From NCBI GenBank assembly GCA_937880175.1, contig CALFLO010000112.1:1-41088 (forward strand): DNA of 41,088 nucleotides, written 5' to 3'. Both the position numbers and the translations under genes were made by a program. Under the pieces are notes generated by a model. That model was not told the origin of the DNA. It did no database searches and saw only the letters and a list, made by a program, of their open reading frames with translations. Shown here in pieces: positions 17,367 to 25,846 of the stretch. This DNA comes from an uncultured Gluconobacter sp. GTDB lineage: Bacteria > Pseudomonadota > Alphaproteobacteria > Acetobacterales > Acetobacteraceae. Position 1 is the stretch's first letter; each line of letters opens with the position of its first letter.

Positions 17367-19835
17367 TTATTTCATGTTGTAATTGACTTGGAAGAAGTAA
17401 TATCCGCCATTGAATCCAATCTGCTGGACGTCGAAATTATAGCGCTGAACACCAAGATAGTTCGTGCTCTTGGGCACAACAGGCTGCTTGGCATTGAAAA
17501 TATTGTTCGCACCCAGCGAGATCCTCCACCGCGGAGAAATCTGGTAGCCCACAAGGATGTTCGTCTGCTGGTTCGCCCCGTTGTTGAAGGGCATATAGAC
17601 CGTGTTGGAATAGGCGTAGGGGCCGGTCACATACTGCTGCTGTGAGACCACGTTTCCATAATGGATTTCATGGATGGAAACTGACCATTTGTCCTTACGC
17701 CAGGTCCCGCCGATGATTTCCTTGCTGTGAGGCGTATAGCTGGTCAGGAACCCGCGATAGAGCGCGTTCAGCAGGGAATTGCCGTTTCCATCCGTCGCAG
17801 TCCGGGTGATGACGGGGTCGTTGAGGTTGATCGCAACGTCCCAGTTGACGGTCCCGAACCGTCCGAAAGGCGTTTCGTAATTCGCCGTAATGTCCATGCC
17901 GCGTGTGCGCGTATTGGCCGTGTTGGCAAAATACTGCGCCGTCACATCCGCGGGGATCAGCCCGCTGGGCAGCCCGAACCCACCGGCCTCAAGAGCATCG
18001 ATGGCCGTCTGACCATTATAGACACCCCCCAGCGTGATGCGGTTGCGCATGGAAATCTGATAGACATCCACGCTGATATGCATGCGCGGGATCGGGTTGA
18101 TTACGATACCGGCGGAATAGTTCATGGACCGCTCCGGACGCAGGGACCGGGACCCCAGCAGTCGCGCAGCTTCGGAGGAGACAGGCAGAATGCCCGAAGC
18201 GCCCGTCGGGGAAACCCCCATGTTGGAATAATGTTCCTCAGCAAGCGTTGGTGCCCGGAAGCCGTTGCTGATCGTACCGCGCAGACCAATCATCGGATTG
18301 ATATCGTAACGCATCGAGGCCTTGCCGGTCTCGGTGTTGCCAACATCCGTGTAGTGTTCGACGCGCCCGGCAAGATCAAGCTGCCAGCCCTTCATCAGCT
18401 GCGCGGAAAGATCCATGTAGCCCGCAGTGACATCGCGGAAGTTCTTGGACGCGGAGAGCGGGGAAAGCCCGTCATCCGCGGACGGCCCACCGCCATAATA
18501 GGACGCCGGCTCACCAGCCCCGACCTCATACGTGTCGTAGCGGTACTGGGCACCCAGAGCGAAATTGAGCGGCCCGGCCAGAAGAGGCACATCAAATCCA
18601 CGGCGGATACCGGCATCGGTCGTCCATTCCGTATCATTGAAGGTCATCATGGGGGAGAAGCGCGTGGGGGTTTTGCCCGTTGCGGCATACAGATCGGGAT
18701 TGACGGTATCGAACATGCCCACATCAGCAACGTTCCCGCCATATGTGGTGCTGACATCCCAGTCCCACCCGACAAACCGCCCCTTGAAGCCGCCCGTAAA
18801 GCTGTAATCGTTCTGCGCAAGGGTGATCTGCGGCGAAAATCCGTTGGGATAGACTTCAGGCAGAACCGTCGGCAGACGATAGTTCTGGTAGCTTTCTCCG
18901 TTGACGTGACCAAAGGACGCGAAAGAGTAGGCCTGGATATTATCGGTGATATGATAGCCCATATTATAGGAAATCGTCTCGCGCATCTGGCGCGGATTGC
19001 CCATGATATGGTTGTCATACGCTCCCGTACGATCATCCATGCCGCCACGGTCGGTATGGTCCATGTATTTGTATTCAGCACTCAGATCAAAGAAACCACG
19101 CCCTTTTCCAAGGTCCGTGCCCCAGTTGAGGGATTCCCCTGAAGTAAAGCCGTCTCCCGCATAATAGCCACCATTGATGGCCTGTGCCGTGAGTTCGTGC
19201 GCCGAATGCTTGAGAATGATGTTGACGACACCCGCAATCGCATCAGACCCGTACTGGGCCGCCGCACCATCTTGCAGAATTTCAATGTGATCCACCGCCG
19301 AGACCGGGATCATGTCGATATCGACCGGAACCGAACCCTGCTGCGGCCCGGTATAATCCGTCATGACGGACGTCGTGTGCCGACGCTTGCCATTGACCAG
19401 AACCAGCGTCTGGTTGGGCGTCAGCCCACGAAGCTGTATCGCATCCGTCATGTTCGAGTTGCCGATATTCATGTTCGACCGCGTCATGGACGGCGCCATC
19501 TGGATCAGCGCGTCCCGCAGATCGGCCTGACCCGTCTGCTGCAACTGCTTCGCAGAAATCACGACGATCGGACTGACGCTTTTGCGCGCCGTCTGATGCG
19601 GGTCCCGTGTGCCGGTTACGATAACCTGCTCATCTTCCTTGCTGGCAACCTCGACAGGCCTGCGTGCCGTCTTGATGACAGAAGTTTTTGTGGACTTGGT
19701 CGCCGTGGTGTCCGTCGCAGCGGCAGCCGCGAAATCGGGCAGGATCCCAGCAAGGCTGGTTACCAGAAGAGCCAGCTTACGCGTTGTAAGAACACGCTTC
19801 TTTTCTTCAGCAGGACCACAACACACTGACCTCAT
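17367..19835 (-). CDS. TonB-dependent outer-membrane receptor (first gene of the DAO-ABC operon)
   Basis: This outer-membrane transporter draws on TonB/ExbBD energy. The 822 residues begin with a basic, signal-like N-terminus whose hydrophobic core is LALLVTSLAGIL, with a probable cut near AAAA (about residue 40). A disordered Thr/Lys-rich linker leads to EDEQVIVTGTR, the usual TonB-box region. The plug follows (about 85-210, ending in QYGSDAIAGVVNIILK), and then the 22-strand barrel, ending in FFQVNYNMK. AGAGGGAAG lies six bases before the ATG. Being cotranscribed with a full inner-membrane importer and two catabolic flavoproteins, it probably takes up the same substrate rather than a siderophore; no siderophore or iron-box features are seen nearby. 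Confidence 0.93.
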   Translation of the reverse strand: MRSVCCGPAEEKKRVLTTRKLALLVTSLAGILPDFAAAAATDTTATKSTKTSVIKTARRPVEVASKEDEQVIVTGTRDPHQTARKSVSPIVVISAKQLQQTGQADLRDALIQMAPSMTRSNMNIGNSNMTDAIQLRGLTPNQTLVLVNGKRRHTTSVMTDYTGPQQGSVPVDIDMIPVSAVDHIEILQDGAAAQYGSDAIAGVVNIILKHSAHELTAQAINGGYYAGDGFTSGESLNWGTDLGKGRGFFDLSAEYKYMDHTDRGGMDDRTGAYDNHIMGNPRQMRETISYNMGYHITDNIQAYSFASFGHVNGESYQNYRLPTVLPEVYPNGFSPQITLAQNDYSFTGGFKGRFVGWDWDVSTTYGGNVADVGMFDTVNPDLYAATGKTPTRFSPMMTFNDTEWTTDAGIRRGFDVPLLAGPLNFALGAQYRYDTYEVGAGEPASYYGGGPSADDGLSPLSASKNFRDVTAGYMDLSAQLMKGWQLDLAGRVEHYTDVGNTETGKASMRYDINPMIGLRGTISNGFRAPTLAEEHYSNMGVSPTGASGILPVSSEAARLLGSRSLRPERSMNYSAGIVINPIPRMHISVDVYQISMRNRITLGGVYNGQTAIDALEAGGFGLPSGLIPADVTAQYFANTANTRTRGMDITANYETPFGRFGTVNWDVAINLNDPVITRTATDGNGNSLLNALYRGFLTSYTPHSKEIIGGTWRKDKWSVSIHEIHYGNVVSQQQYVTGPYAYSNTVYMPFNNGANQQTNILVGYQISPRWRISLGANNIFNAKQPVVPKSTNYLGVQRYNFDVQQIGFNGGYYFFQVNYNMK

Positions 19836-19855
19836 TGAACTTCCCTCTCGCGGAG

Positions 19856-19874
19856 TTCCTGATGTCTTCAGGAA
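19856..19874. promoter_or_regulatory. Candidate IclR operator
   Basis: A perfect inverted repeat TTCCTGA-N5-TCAGGAA lies 21 bases upstream of the TonB receptor start, in the divergent spacer with an IclR gene. IclR-family operators are often short palindromes with TTCC/GGAA-type arms, so this is a natural candidate. On RNA from the minus strand it could also fold as a hairpin. Confidence 0.5.
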
Positions 19875-19877
19875 TTT

Positions 19878-19899
19878 CTCATAACGTTTCCGATATGAG
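19878..19899. promoter_or_regulatory. Second dyad in the IclR/TonB spacer
   Basis: Six-base arms CTCATA and TATGAG are separated by ten bases, so the centres are about one helical turn and a half apart. The element lies four bases from the TTCCTGA palindrome, in the 138-base spacer that must hold both divergent promoters. It may be a second operator site or chance; six-base arms alone are weak evidence. Confidence 0.3.
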
Positions 19900-19973
19900 G
19901 CTGCTGAAATACACTGACAAAATCAATCGCCTTGGATTAATCTTCAGAAGAATTCCGAAGGGTGGAACGGCGG

Positions 19974-20705
19974 ATGCGAAACGAATCGAAAAATGCAGTT
20001 CGCAAGGCAGCCTGTATCCTCAAAGCGCTCTCTGCATCCGGGATCGACGGAGAAGAGCTGGGTCATCTGGCCGCACTGTGTGAGCTCCCGAAAGCCACCA
20101 CGCACCGGCTTCTGGCGTCCCTGATGCAGGAACATCTCGTTACGCGCGTCCCGCAGACAAGGCGCTATATCCTTGCCCCGGCCGGGCATTTTCACCTCAG
20201 CGAGTCACAGTTCCGACTCATGCACAGCCGCCGCCTGCGCAGTGTGATCGCCGGTCTGCCACTGCGGGAAAACGATGCCGCCTTCCTCCTGGCACGCTCG
20301 AACGACAGCGCGATCTGCATCGACGCCTATTTTGGAAACGAAATAATACCCTCTTTGACGCAGGGCGTGGGGGGGCGGATCCCACTGGGATTTGGACCCG
20401 GCGCCACAATGATTCTTGCCGGTTGTGAGGACGAAACCATCGACGGTGTTCTTCAGAAAAAAAGACCGAAGCGTCAGTATGAAATCCTGATCGAAAATAT
20501 CGCCCGCGCAAAAGACTCTGGTTACACGACGGATCAGGGCGCCCTCATAAACGGCGTCGGAGGCGTCGCCGTCTCGATCCCTGAGCGAAACACCGGTACA
20601 GGTCTGGTTCTGGGCGTGGCGTTCTCCATCAAGGACCACCCTGCAGGCATTTATGACACCCTCGGAAAAATCCTTCTGGACGCTGTCTCCACAACACAGC
20701 CGTAG
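19974..20705 (+). CDS. IclR-family transcriptional regulator
   Basis: This regulator has 243 residues from the ATG at 19974 (MRNESKNAVRKAACILKAL). GGTGGA lies seven bases upstream; the GTG at 19962 is in frame but has no spacing to a ribosome site. The N-terminal winged helix-turn-helix (about 8-68, with ELGHLAALCELPKATTHRLLASL) precedes a GAF-like effector domain with IPLGFGPGATMILAG and the late GVGGVAVSIPE segment typical of the family. It is divergent from the TonB-DAO-ABC operon and is its most likely regulator, as IclR proteins usually control adjacent catabolic operons. A second regulator gene (LysR) follows 47 bases downstream in the same direction. Confidence 0.93.
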   Translation: MRNESKNAVRKAACILKALSASGIDGEELGHLAALCELPKATTHRLLASLMQEHLVTRVPQTRRYILAPAGHFHLSESQFRLMHSRRLRSVIAGLPLRENDAAFLLARSNDSAICIDAYFGNEIIPSLTQGVGGRIPLGFGPGATMILAGCEDETIDGVLQKKRPKRQYEILIENIARAKDSGYTTDQGALINGVGGVAVSIPERNTGTGLVLGVAFSIKDHPAGIYDTLGKILLDAVSTTQP

Positions 20706-20752
20706 GCACATTCCGGTTATGAGTCCCGCGCCGGATGCGTTAGGGTGCCCTC

Positions 20753-21679
20753 ATGCGTTATACACTGCGTCAGTTAGAGTATTTTGTGGCAGCGGGAGAA
20801 GCTGGCTCGATCCGGCATGCTTCTGAACGTCTCTCAATCTCCCAGCCCTCAATTTCGACGGCCATTTCCCATCTTGAGCTCGAACTCAACGTCCAGCTCT
20901 TTATCCGGCATCACGCACAGGGACTGTCCCTGACCGCTGTCGGACAGATTCTGATGGAAGAGGCCAAGCGTGTTCTGGGAATGGCCGAAAATCTCTATTC
21001 TCTGGCGGCTGAAACCACGGATCAGGTGCGCGGGACGCTCTCGGTCGGCTCAATGGTCACGCTTGCGCCCATGATCATGCCTGAACTCGTTCATAATTTC
21101 TGCACGCGATACCCGGCCGCAGAAATCCGGCAGGTGGCCTCCAATCACGAATGGCTGGCTGAAAAACTCAAACAGGCAGAAATCGATATCGCGATCACCT
21201 ATGATCTGCACCTCCCACCCGGGATCGAATTCGTCCCCCTCGCCAGCCTGCCTCCCCACGTCCTGGTGAGCGAAAATCACCATCTGGCGCAGCGCGCCTC
21301 CGTGGATCTCGCAGAGCTCGCGGCTGAACCCATGATCTTTCTGGATCTGCCTCTCAGCAGACAGTATTTCAACGCGCTCTATCATCACGAAGGGCTGCAA
21401 CCCAACATCTATGCCCGCACCGCTGAGCAGGAAGTGGTGCGCACGATGGTCGCAAACGGATATGGCTACACGCTAGCGAACGTCCGCCCATGCTCGGATA
21501 TGGCACTCGACGGAAAGAAGGTCGTTCGCGTGAAACTGTCAGGCGATCACCGCCCGATGGTTATCGGGATGGCAACGTGGCAGGGCGTCCGCAAGTCCCG
21601 CCTGCTGGACCTTTTCGTCCATCACTGCCGCTCTTCAATCTCGGATAACGCAATCCCCGGCATGAGGCCCCTGACCTGA
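20753..21679 (+). CDS. LysR-type regulator (GcvA/CynR-like look), target uncertain
   Basis: This LysR protein has 308 residues: a helix-turn-helix at about 5-63 (LRQLEYFVAAGEAGSIRHA, then LSISQPSISTAI) and an effector domain from about 90 (GTLSVGSMVTLAP). It follows the IclR gene by 47 bases and converges on the class II aldolase-like gene with a 15-base gap. The spacer beyond that gene, between the aldolase-like gene and the FMO gene, holds a CTTAG-N7-CTAAG dyad of LysR type. The likeliest targets are therefore the aldolase-like gene, the FMO-ArgE-DUF1028 trio, or both. Effector unknown. Confidence 0.92.
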   Translation: MRYTLRQLEYFVAAGEAGSIRHASERLSISQPSISTAISHLELELNVQLFIRHHAQGLSLTAVGQILMEEAKRVLGMAENLYSLAAETTDQVRGTLSVGSMVTLAPMIMPELVHNFCTRYPAAEIRQVASNHEWLAEKLKQAEIDIAITYDLHLPPGIEFVPLASLPPHVLVSENHHLAQRASVDLAELAAEPMIFLDLPLSRQYFNALYHHEGLQPNIYARTAEQEVVRTMVANGYGYTLANVRPCSDMALDGKKVVRVKLSGDHRPMVIGMATWQGVRKSRLLDLFVHHCRSSISDNAIPGMRPLT

Positions 21680-21694
21680 AAAACAGTGTGCCGA

Positions 21695-22426
21695 CTACTC
21701 GGCGTAATCAGGCTCTTCCCTGTCGAGGATGAGTTTCATTTCCTCAAAGTGCCGGATGGAAAAATCCGTGATTTTCTCCCAGTCCCGCGCCGTTCTCTCA
21801 GCAACGTCATCAGACAGGACGGAAAGCTCACGCCCCGTGGAATAAGCGGTGACGAGGATCTGACACGCACGTTCAATCGTATACATGTCGTCAAACGCTT
21901 CTCCGACTGTCGGTGCGACGACCAGAATGCCATGATTGCCCATCATCAGCCTGGTCTTGTCCTTCAGAAGAGAGGCCAGACGGGCCCCTTCCGCATCGCT
22001 GTCCGCCATGCCGCCATACTGGGTGTCAACGGCGACCCGATTGAAATATCGAGCTGTATTCTGGTCAATCGGCAAAATCGTGGGATCGCGCAGCGTGGAA
22101 ATCGTCGTGCCGTAAACAGGGTGCAGATGCATGGCGACCTGAGCCGCGGGGTTCAGGCTGTGGATCTGCCCGTGAATTGCCCAGGCCGTGGGATCCAGAT
22201 CAAGTGCCGCCATATTTTCCGGATCCTTGGTATCCACCAGAATGAGATCGCTGGCCCGGATCCGCGAAAAATGACGCCATTTCGGATTGATGAGAAAGCG
22301 CGATCCGTCCGAAGAAACTGAGACGCTGAAATGATTGGCAACGGCTTCATGCATGCCAAGCCGGGCCGCAAGACGGAAGGCGGCAGCGAGATCGATCCGG
22401 GCTTGTTTCTCGTCATGGGCGGTCAT
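21695..22426 (-). CDS. Class II aldolase/adducin family protein
   Basis: This is a zinc-dependent aldolase-fold protein of 243 residues from the ATG at 22426 (MTAHDEKQARIDLAAAFRLAARLG), with AGGA nine bases upstream. The open frame continues to 22546 but that part has no family character. Metal-binding histidines are visible in AMHLHPVYGT and in NHGILV; the ANHFSV segment near residue 30 is the usual substrate-loop start. Family members cleave phosphorylated sugars (fuculose-P, ribulose-P), or are decarboxylases or non-aldolase proteins; the version without obvious phosphate-loop residues, as here, is often found in catabolic clusters of unknown substrate. Alone on the minus strand, it may share control with the FMO trio across the 261-base spacer. 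Confidence 0.85.
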   Translation of the reverse strand: MTAHDEKQARIDLAAAFRLAARLGMHEAVANHFSVSVSSDGSRFLINPKWRHFSRIRASDLILVDTKDPENMAALDLDPTAWAIHGQIHSLNPAAQVAMHLHPVYGTTISTLRDPTILPIDQNTARYFNRVAVDTQYGGMADSDAEGARLASLLKDKTRLMMGNHGILVVAPTVGEAFDDMYTIERACQILVTAYSTGRELSVLSDDVAERTARDWEKITDFSIRHFEEMKLILDREEPDYAE

Positions 22427-22483
22427 GCAGGCGGTTCCTGAACAGGATGATCTGAAATATCGGGCTGCATTCTGGTTTAAAGA

Positions 22484-22502
22484 TTTGCCGGGGGACGGCA
22501 AA
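22484..22502. other. Perfect stem-loop in the aldolase/FMO spacer
   Basis: TTTGCCG and CGGCAAA form a seven-base-pair stem around a GGGGA loop. It lies in the 5' leader of the aldolase-like gene on the minus strand, or upstream of the FMO promoter on the plus strand. No T run follows in either direction, so it is not a standard terminator; an operator or a leader structure is possible. Confidence 0.4.
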
Positions 22503-22557
22503 GACGGATTTATCAAATGCACCCCCCCGTTTTTCCGATGCAGCACGATTTAAAACT

Positions 22558-22574
22558 CTTAGGAAAAGACTAAG
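22558..22574. promoter_or_regulatory. Candidate LysR box between the aldolase-like and FMO genes
   Basis: CTTAG-N7-CTAAG satisfies the T-N11-A rule (T22560, A22572) with five-base arms. A second small dyad, CAAT-N3-ATTG, lies at 22585-22595. Both sit centrally in the 261-base divergent spacer (22427-22687), which has no other recognisable gene. They are the natural place for control by the LysR protein encoded at 20753-21679. Confidence 0.45.
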
Positions 22575-22687
22575 CAACGATAATCAATTCGATTGTTTCT
22601 CGGGGCATATCGTTTCCATACAACAACGGAGAGGTCTTCCTGAGTTGTGGAAGAATTCTTCTGTCAGTCCAGTAGGAAATGTCCAGC

Positions 22688-23929
22688 ATGACAACGGAAA
22701 CCGTCGATACCCTCATTATTGGTGCTGGCCAGGCCGGCGTGGCGATGAGCGAACATCTGGGCAAAAGAGGGGTGCCACATCTCGCGGTAGAACGCGGCAA
22801 GATCGCCCAGAGATGGCGCGCCGAGCGTTGGGATTCCCTGGTCGCCAACGGACCCGCCTGGCATGACCGTTTTCCGAACAGGACATTCGAAGCGACGGCC
22901 CCCGACGGGTTCGCCCCACGCGCCCAGATCGTCGATTATTTTGAATCCTACGCCGGTCAGATCAACATGCCGATCCGCTGCGGGGTCGAAATCCGCCACC
23001 TCGGAAAGGCCGCGGACGGTTCGGGATTTGAAGCGCAAACGGCAGACGGAACCATCAGGGCGAAAAACGTCGTAGTGGCGACAGGGCCGTTCCAGAAGCC
23101 GTCATTCCCCGATATCATTCCCCAGGATTTCGACGTGCTCCAGATGCACTCGAGCGCTTACAGGAACCCGCAGCAGATTGCCGAAGGTGGCGTTCTGGTC
23201 ATCGGGGCCGGCTCGTCTGGCGCCCAGATTGCAGACGAACTCCGCGCTTCGGGGCGTGACGTCTGGCTGTCCGTAGGCCCCCATGACCGTCCGCCCCGTC
23301 GTTATCGCGGCCGCGACTTCGTATGGTGGCTCGGCGTGCTCGGCCTGTGGGACATGAAAGTGCCCAGCCCGGACACCGAACACGTTACCATCGCTGTAAG
23401 CGGCGCGCATGGCGGTCACACTGTTGATTTCCGCAATCTCGCCGCCAATGGCATGACCCTGCTCGGCCGGACCGAAACCTTCGAGAATGGCTGCCTGCAT
23501 TTCGCCAGAGACCTTCAGAAGAATATCGAAGGGGGAGACGCCAACTACCTGTCGATGCTGGATGCCGCGGACGCCTATGTCGCGGCTCACGGACTGGACC
23601 TGCCCGAAGAACCGGAAGCCCGCGCCATCGGAGCCCTCCCGTCCTGCGTCACGGACCCGATCCTGAGCCTCGATCTGGAAAAAGCCGGCATCAGGACCGT
23701 CATCTGGGCCACCGGCTACAAGTTCGATTTCAGCTGGATCGATATCGACGTCCTCGATGCCCGCGGCGCCCCGCGTCACGAGCGCGGCGTGTCCGTCGAA
23801 CCCGGGCTCTACTTCCTCGGTCTGGCATGGCTGTCACGACGTGCCTCTCCGTTCATCTGGGGGGTCTGGCATGACGCGGACTACCTCGGAGAGCATATCG
23901 CAGGCCGTCGTCTGGCTTTGGCAGGCTGA
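22688..23929 (+). CDS. FAD/NAD(P)-dependent flavoprotein, FMO-like monooxygenase
   Basis: This 413-residue flavoprotein is of the class B flavin monooxygenase type, which hydroxylates N or S atoms or performs Baeyer-Villiger reactions with NADPH and O2. The FAD fingerprint GAGQAG is at 11-16 and the second Rossmann motif GAGSSG at about 175-180. The segment DVLQMHSSAYRNP corresponds to the FMO linker motif, and ATGYKFDF is the expected C-terminal ATG-type motif. The ATG at 22688 has AGGAA nine bases upstream; the ATG at 22679 is too close to it. It is the first gene of a trio with an ArgE/DapE-type deacylase and a DUF1028 protein. N-oxygenation followed by amide hydrolysis is one reading, but the substrate is unknown. 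Confidence 0.88.
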   Translation: MTTETVDTLIIGAGQAGVAMSEHLGKRGVPHLAVERGKIAQRWRAERWDSLVANGPAWHDRFPNRTFEATAPDGFAPRAQIVDYFESYAGQINMPIRCGVEIRHLGKAADGSGFEAQTADGTIRAKNVVVATGPFQKPSFPDIIPQDFDVLQMHSSAYRNPQQIAEGGVLVIGAGSSGAQIADELRASGRDVWLSVGPHDRPPRRYRGRDFVWWLGVLGLWDMKVPSPDTEHVTIAVSGAHGGHTVDFRNLAANGMTLLGRTETFENGCLHFARDLQKNIEGGDANYLSMLDAADAYVAAHGLDLPEEPEARAIGALPSCVTDPILSLDLEKAGIRTVIWATGYKFDFSWIDIDVLDARGAPRHERGVSVEPGLYFLGLAWLSRRASPFIWGVWHDADYLGEHIAGRRLALAG

Positions 23930-23944
23930 CGGCGGAGGCGCCCG

Positions 23945-25117
23945 GTGTCCGTCTCCGAAATCGAGAGCATCCTCTCGACGCTCGTCGGCTTTCCCAGCGT
24001 CTGCGGATTGCCGAACGGTGAGATCATCGACTGGATCGAAGCACATCTTCTGGCCTCCGGGGCCAGAGTGCGCCGCGTCCCCGGAGACGACGCCACGGGT
24101 GTCCCCGGGCGCTACAGCCTGTTCGCCGCCATCGGCCCGGAGGATGAAGCGGGCGGCATCGTCCTGTCCGCCCATGCGGATGTGGTGCCCGTCACCGGCC
24201 AGAACTGGTCTTCGGACCCATTCGTCCTGACCCGCCACGACGACCGGCTCTACGGCCGGGGCAGCAGCGACATGAAGGGCTTTCTGGCCTGTATGCTGAA
24301 CCTCGCCCGCGAGGCTGGCAGGGAAGGACACCCCGCCCTGAAGCGCCCGCTTTATCTTGCGATTTCCCATGACGAGGAACTCGGCTGCCTCGGGGTGCGC
24401 TCCCTGATCGACGGCATCCGCGAAGAGGGCGACCTTCAGGCCGTCGGCTGCATCGTCGGCGAACCGACAGGAATGCAGGTCGCTGTTGCCCATAAAGGGA
24501 AAATCGCGTTCGAAATCATCTGCCGGGGGCAGGCGGCCCATTCGGCAAACCCGTTCCTCGGAAAAAGCGCCATCACACTGGCAGGTGACATGGTCGGGGC
24601 ACTCGCCCGCCTGCAGGAACACATCCGCCAGACCGAATACCATGACGGACGTTTCGAAGTCCCGTTCTCCACCGTTCAGGCCGGGCTGATTTCCGGCGGA
24701 GCCGCCCTCAACATCGTCCCGGACCTGTGTACGCTCACAGCAGAACTGCGCCTTCTGCCCGGTCAGGACGGCGCGCCCTATCTGGACTGGCTGGAAAACG
24801 CCGGACGCGAAGCTGTCGGGAAACTCGGCGGCGGTACCGTCGAACTCCGCGTCATCAATTCCTATCCCGGCCTGAACGCGGCCCCCTCCAGCGATATCTG
24901 TTCCCTTGCCCTGCATGAAGTCGGCCAGAATCAGGTCGGCACCATTGATTTCGGAACGGAAGCAGGGCTCCTGAGTGAACATCTCGGGATGGATTGCATT
25001 GTCTGCGGCCCGGGCTCCATCGCACGCGCCCACAAGGCCGACGAATACGTCACCCTGCCCGAACTGGCCGCCGCAGAGCGTTTCCTGAACGGGGTCCTTG
25101 AACATCTCAGACGATGA
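23945..25117 (+). CDS. M20-family deacylase, ArgE/DapE type
   Basis: This is a dinuclear-zinc amide hydrolase of 390 residues, of the acetylornithine deacetylase/succinyl-diaminopimelate desuccinylase family. Metal and catalytic residues are visible: H77 and D79 in SAHADVVPV, D109 in GRGSSDMKG, the E144-E145 pair in SHDEELG, E173 in VGEPTG, and the late His in ARAHKADEY. Residues from about 180 to 290 form the dimerisation domain. The start is a GTG at 23945 with a strong GGAGG six bases upstream, 15 bases after the FMO stop. In an arginine gene setting it would be ArgE, but here it lies between an FMO and a DUF1028 gene and away from biosynthesis genes, so a catabolic N-acyl amino acid or amide substrate is more likely. 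Confidence 0.9.
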   Translation: MSVSEIESILSTLVGFPSVCGLPNGEIIDWIEAHLLASGARVRRVPGDDATGVPGRYSLFAAIGPEDEAGGIVLSAHADVVPVTGQNWSSDPFVLTRHDDRLYGRGSSDMKGFLACMLNLAREAGREGHPALKRPLYLAISHDEELGCLGVRSLIDGIREEGDLQAVGCIVGEPTGMQVAVAHKGKIAFEIICRGQAAHSANPFLGKSAITLAGDMVGALARLQEHIRQTEYHDGRFEVPFSTVQAGLISGGAALNIVPDLCTLTAELRLLPGQDGAPYLDWLENAGREAVGKLGGGTVELRVINSYPGLNAAPSSDICSLALHEVGQNQVGTIDFGTEAGLLSEHLGMDCIVCGPGSIARAHKADEYVTLPELAAAERFLNGVLEHLRR

Positions 25118-25136
25118 GCGGCGTCATGAGCCGCTC
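25116..25136 (+). other. Intercistronic stem-loop after the deacylase stop
   Basis: GAGCGGC and GCCGCTC form a perfect seven-base-pair stem around a seven-base loop, beginning inside the deacylase stop codon and ending 21 bases before the DUF1028 start. It lacks a T run. It could stabilise the upstream message or lower expression of the downstream gene. Confidence 0.4.
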
Positions 25137-25157
25137 CATTCATGAAAGACACTGCCC

Positions 25158-25835
25158 ATGACATTTTCCATTGTCGCCCGCTGTGAGCGGACCGGTCAGT
25201 TCGGGATGGCCGTTTCGTCCTCCTCCCCGGCCGTCGCCAGCCGCTGCGCCTTTGCCCGAGCCGGTGTCGGCGTCGTGGCTACCCAGAACATCACGGACCC
25301 CCGGCTTGGGCCATCCGGGCTGGACCTGCTGGCGCAGGGCGCAACGGCGGAGGAATGCCGGGACATTCTGGTGCGCGGCAACGCCTTTCGGGAGTTCCGT
25401 CAGCTCATCGTCCTGGACCGGGACGGAAACACCGCACTCTGGGCGGGAAAACAGATCCTGGGATGCCACGCCGAAGTGTCCGGCACGAACGTCGCCGCAG
25501 CAGGCAATATGCTGGCCCGCGAAGATGTTCCGAACATCATGATCGCAGCCTTCAACGCGTCCAGCCCGGCGCTGGAGCTGTCGGAAAGGCTGATCCTTGC
25601 CATGGAAGCCGGGCTTGAGGCTGGCGGGGAAGCCGGTCCGGTCCATTCCGCCGGGCTGATGGTGGTACAAGAGCAGAGCTGGCCTCTGGTGGACCTGCGT
25701 GTGGACTGGAGCGACGCCCCACTCGCTGACCTGCGCCGCCTCTGGACGCTCTGGCAGCCCCAGATGCACGACTACGTCACGCGCGGCCTCAACCCGCTTT
25801 CGGCGCCGTCTTATGGGGTGCCGGGGGACCGCTAA
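25158..25835 (+). CDS. DUF1028 family protein (Ntn-hydrolase-like fold)
   Basis: This is a 225-residue member of DUF1028. The N-terminus MTFSIVARCERTGQFGMAVSS is the family hallmark, followed by FARAGVGVVATQNITDPRLGPSGLDLLAQG and a central GNMLA segment. Family members have an Ntn-hydrolase-like fold; no activity is established that I can name with confidence. They often occur beside amide hydrolases, flavin oxidoreductases and RidA proteins, and here the deacylase is directly upstream. An enzyme acting on an amide or lactam intermediate is a reasonable guess but unproven. The protein has no signal peptide and is probably cytoplasmic. It ends 27 bases before the convergent GMC gene. Confidence 0.9.
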   Translation: MTFSIVARCERTGQFGMAVSSSSPAVASRCAFARAGVGVVATQNITDPRLGPSGLDLLAQGATAEECRDILVRGNAFREFRQLIVLDRDGNTALWAGKQILGCHAEVSGTNVAAAGNMLAREDVPNIMIAAFNASSPALELSERLILAMEAGLEAGGEAGPVHSAGLMVVQEQSWPLVDLRVDWSDAPLADLRRLWTLWQPQMHDYVTRGLNPLSAPSYGVPGDR

Positions 25836-25846
25836 GGCCCCCCGTT

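Noticed and set aside
23945..25117. Arginine biosynthesis argE
   Set aside because: No arginine gene is nearby and the cotranscribed neighbours are an FMO and a DUF1028 gene.
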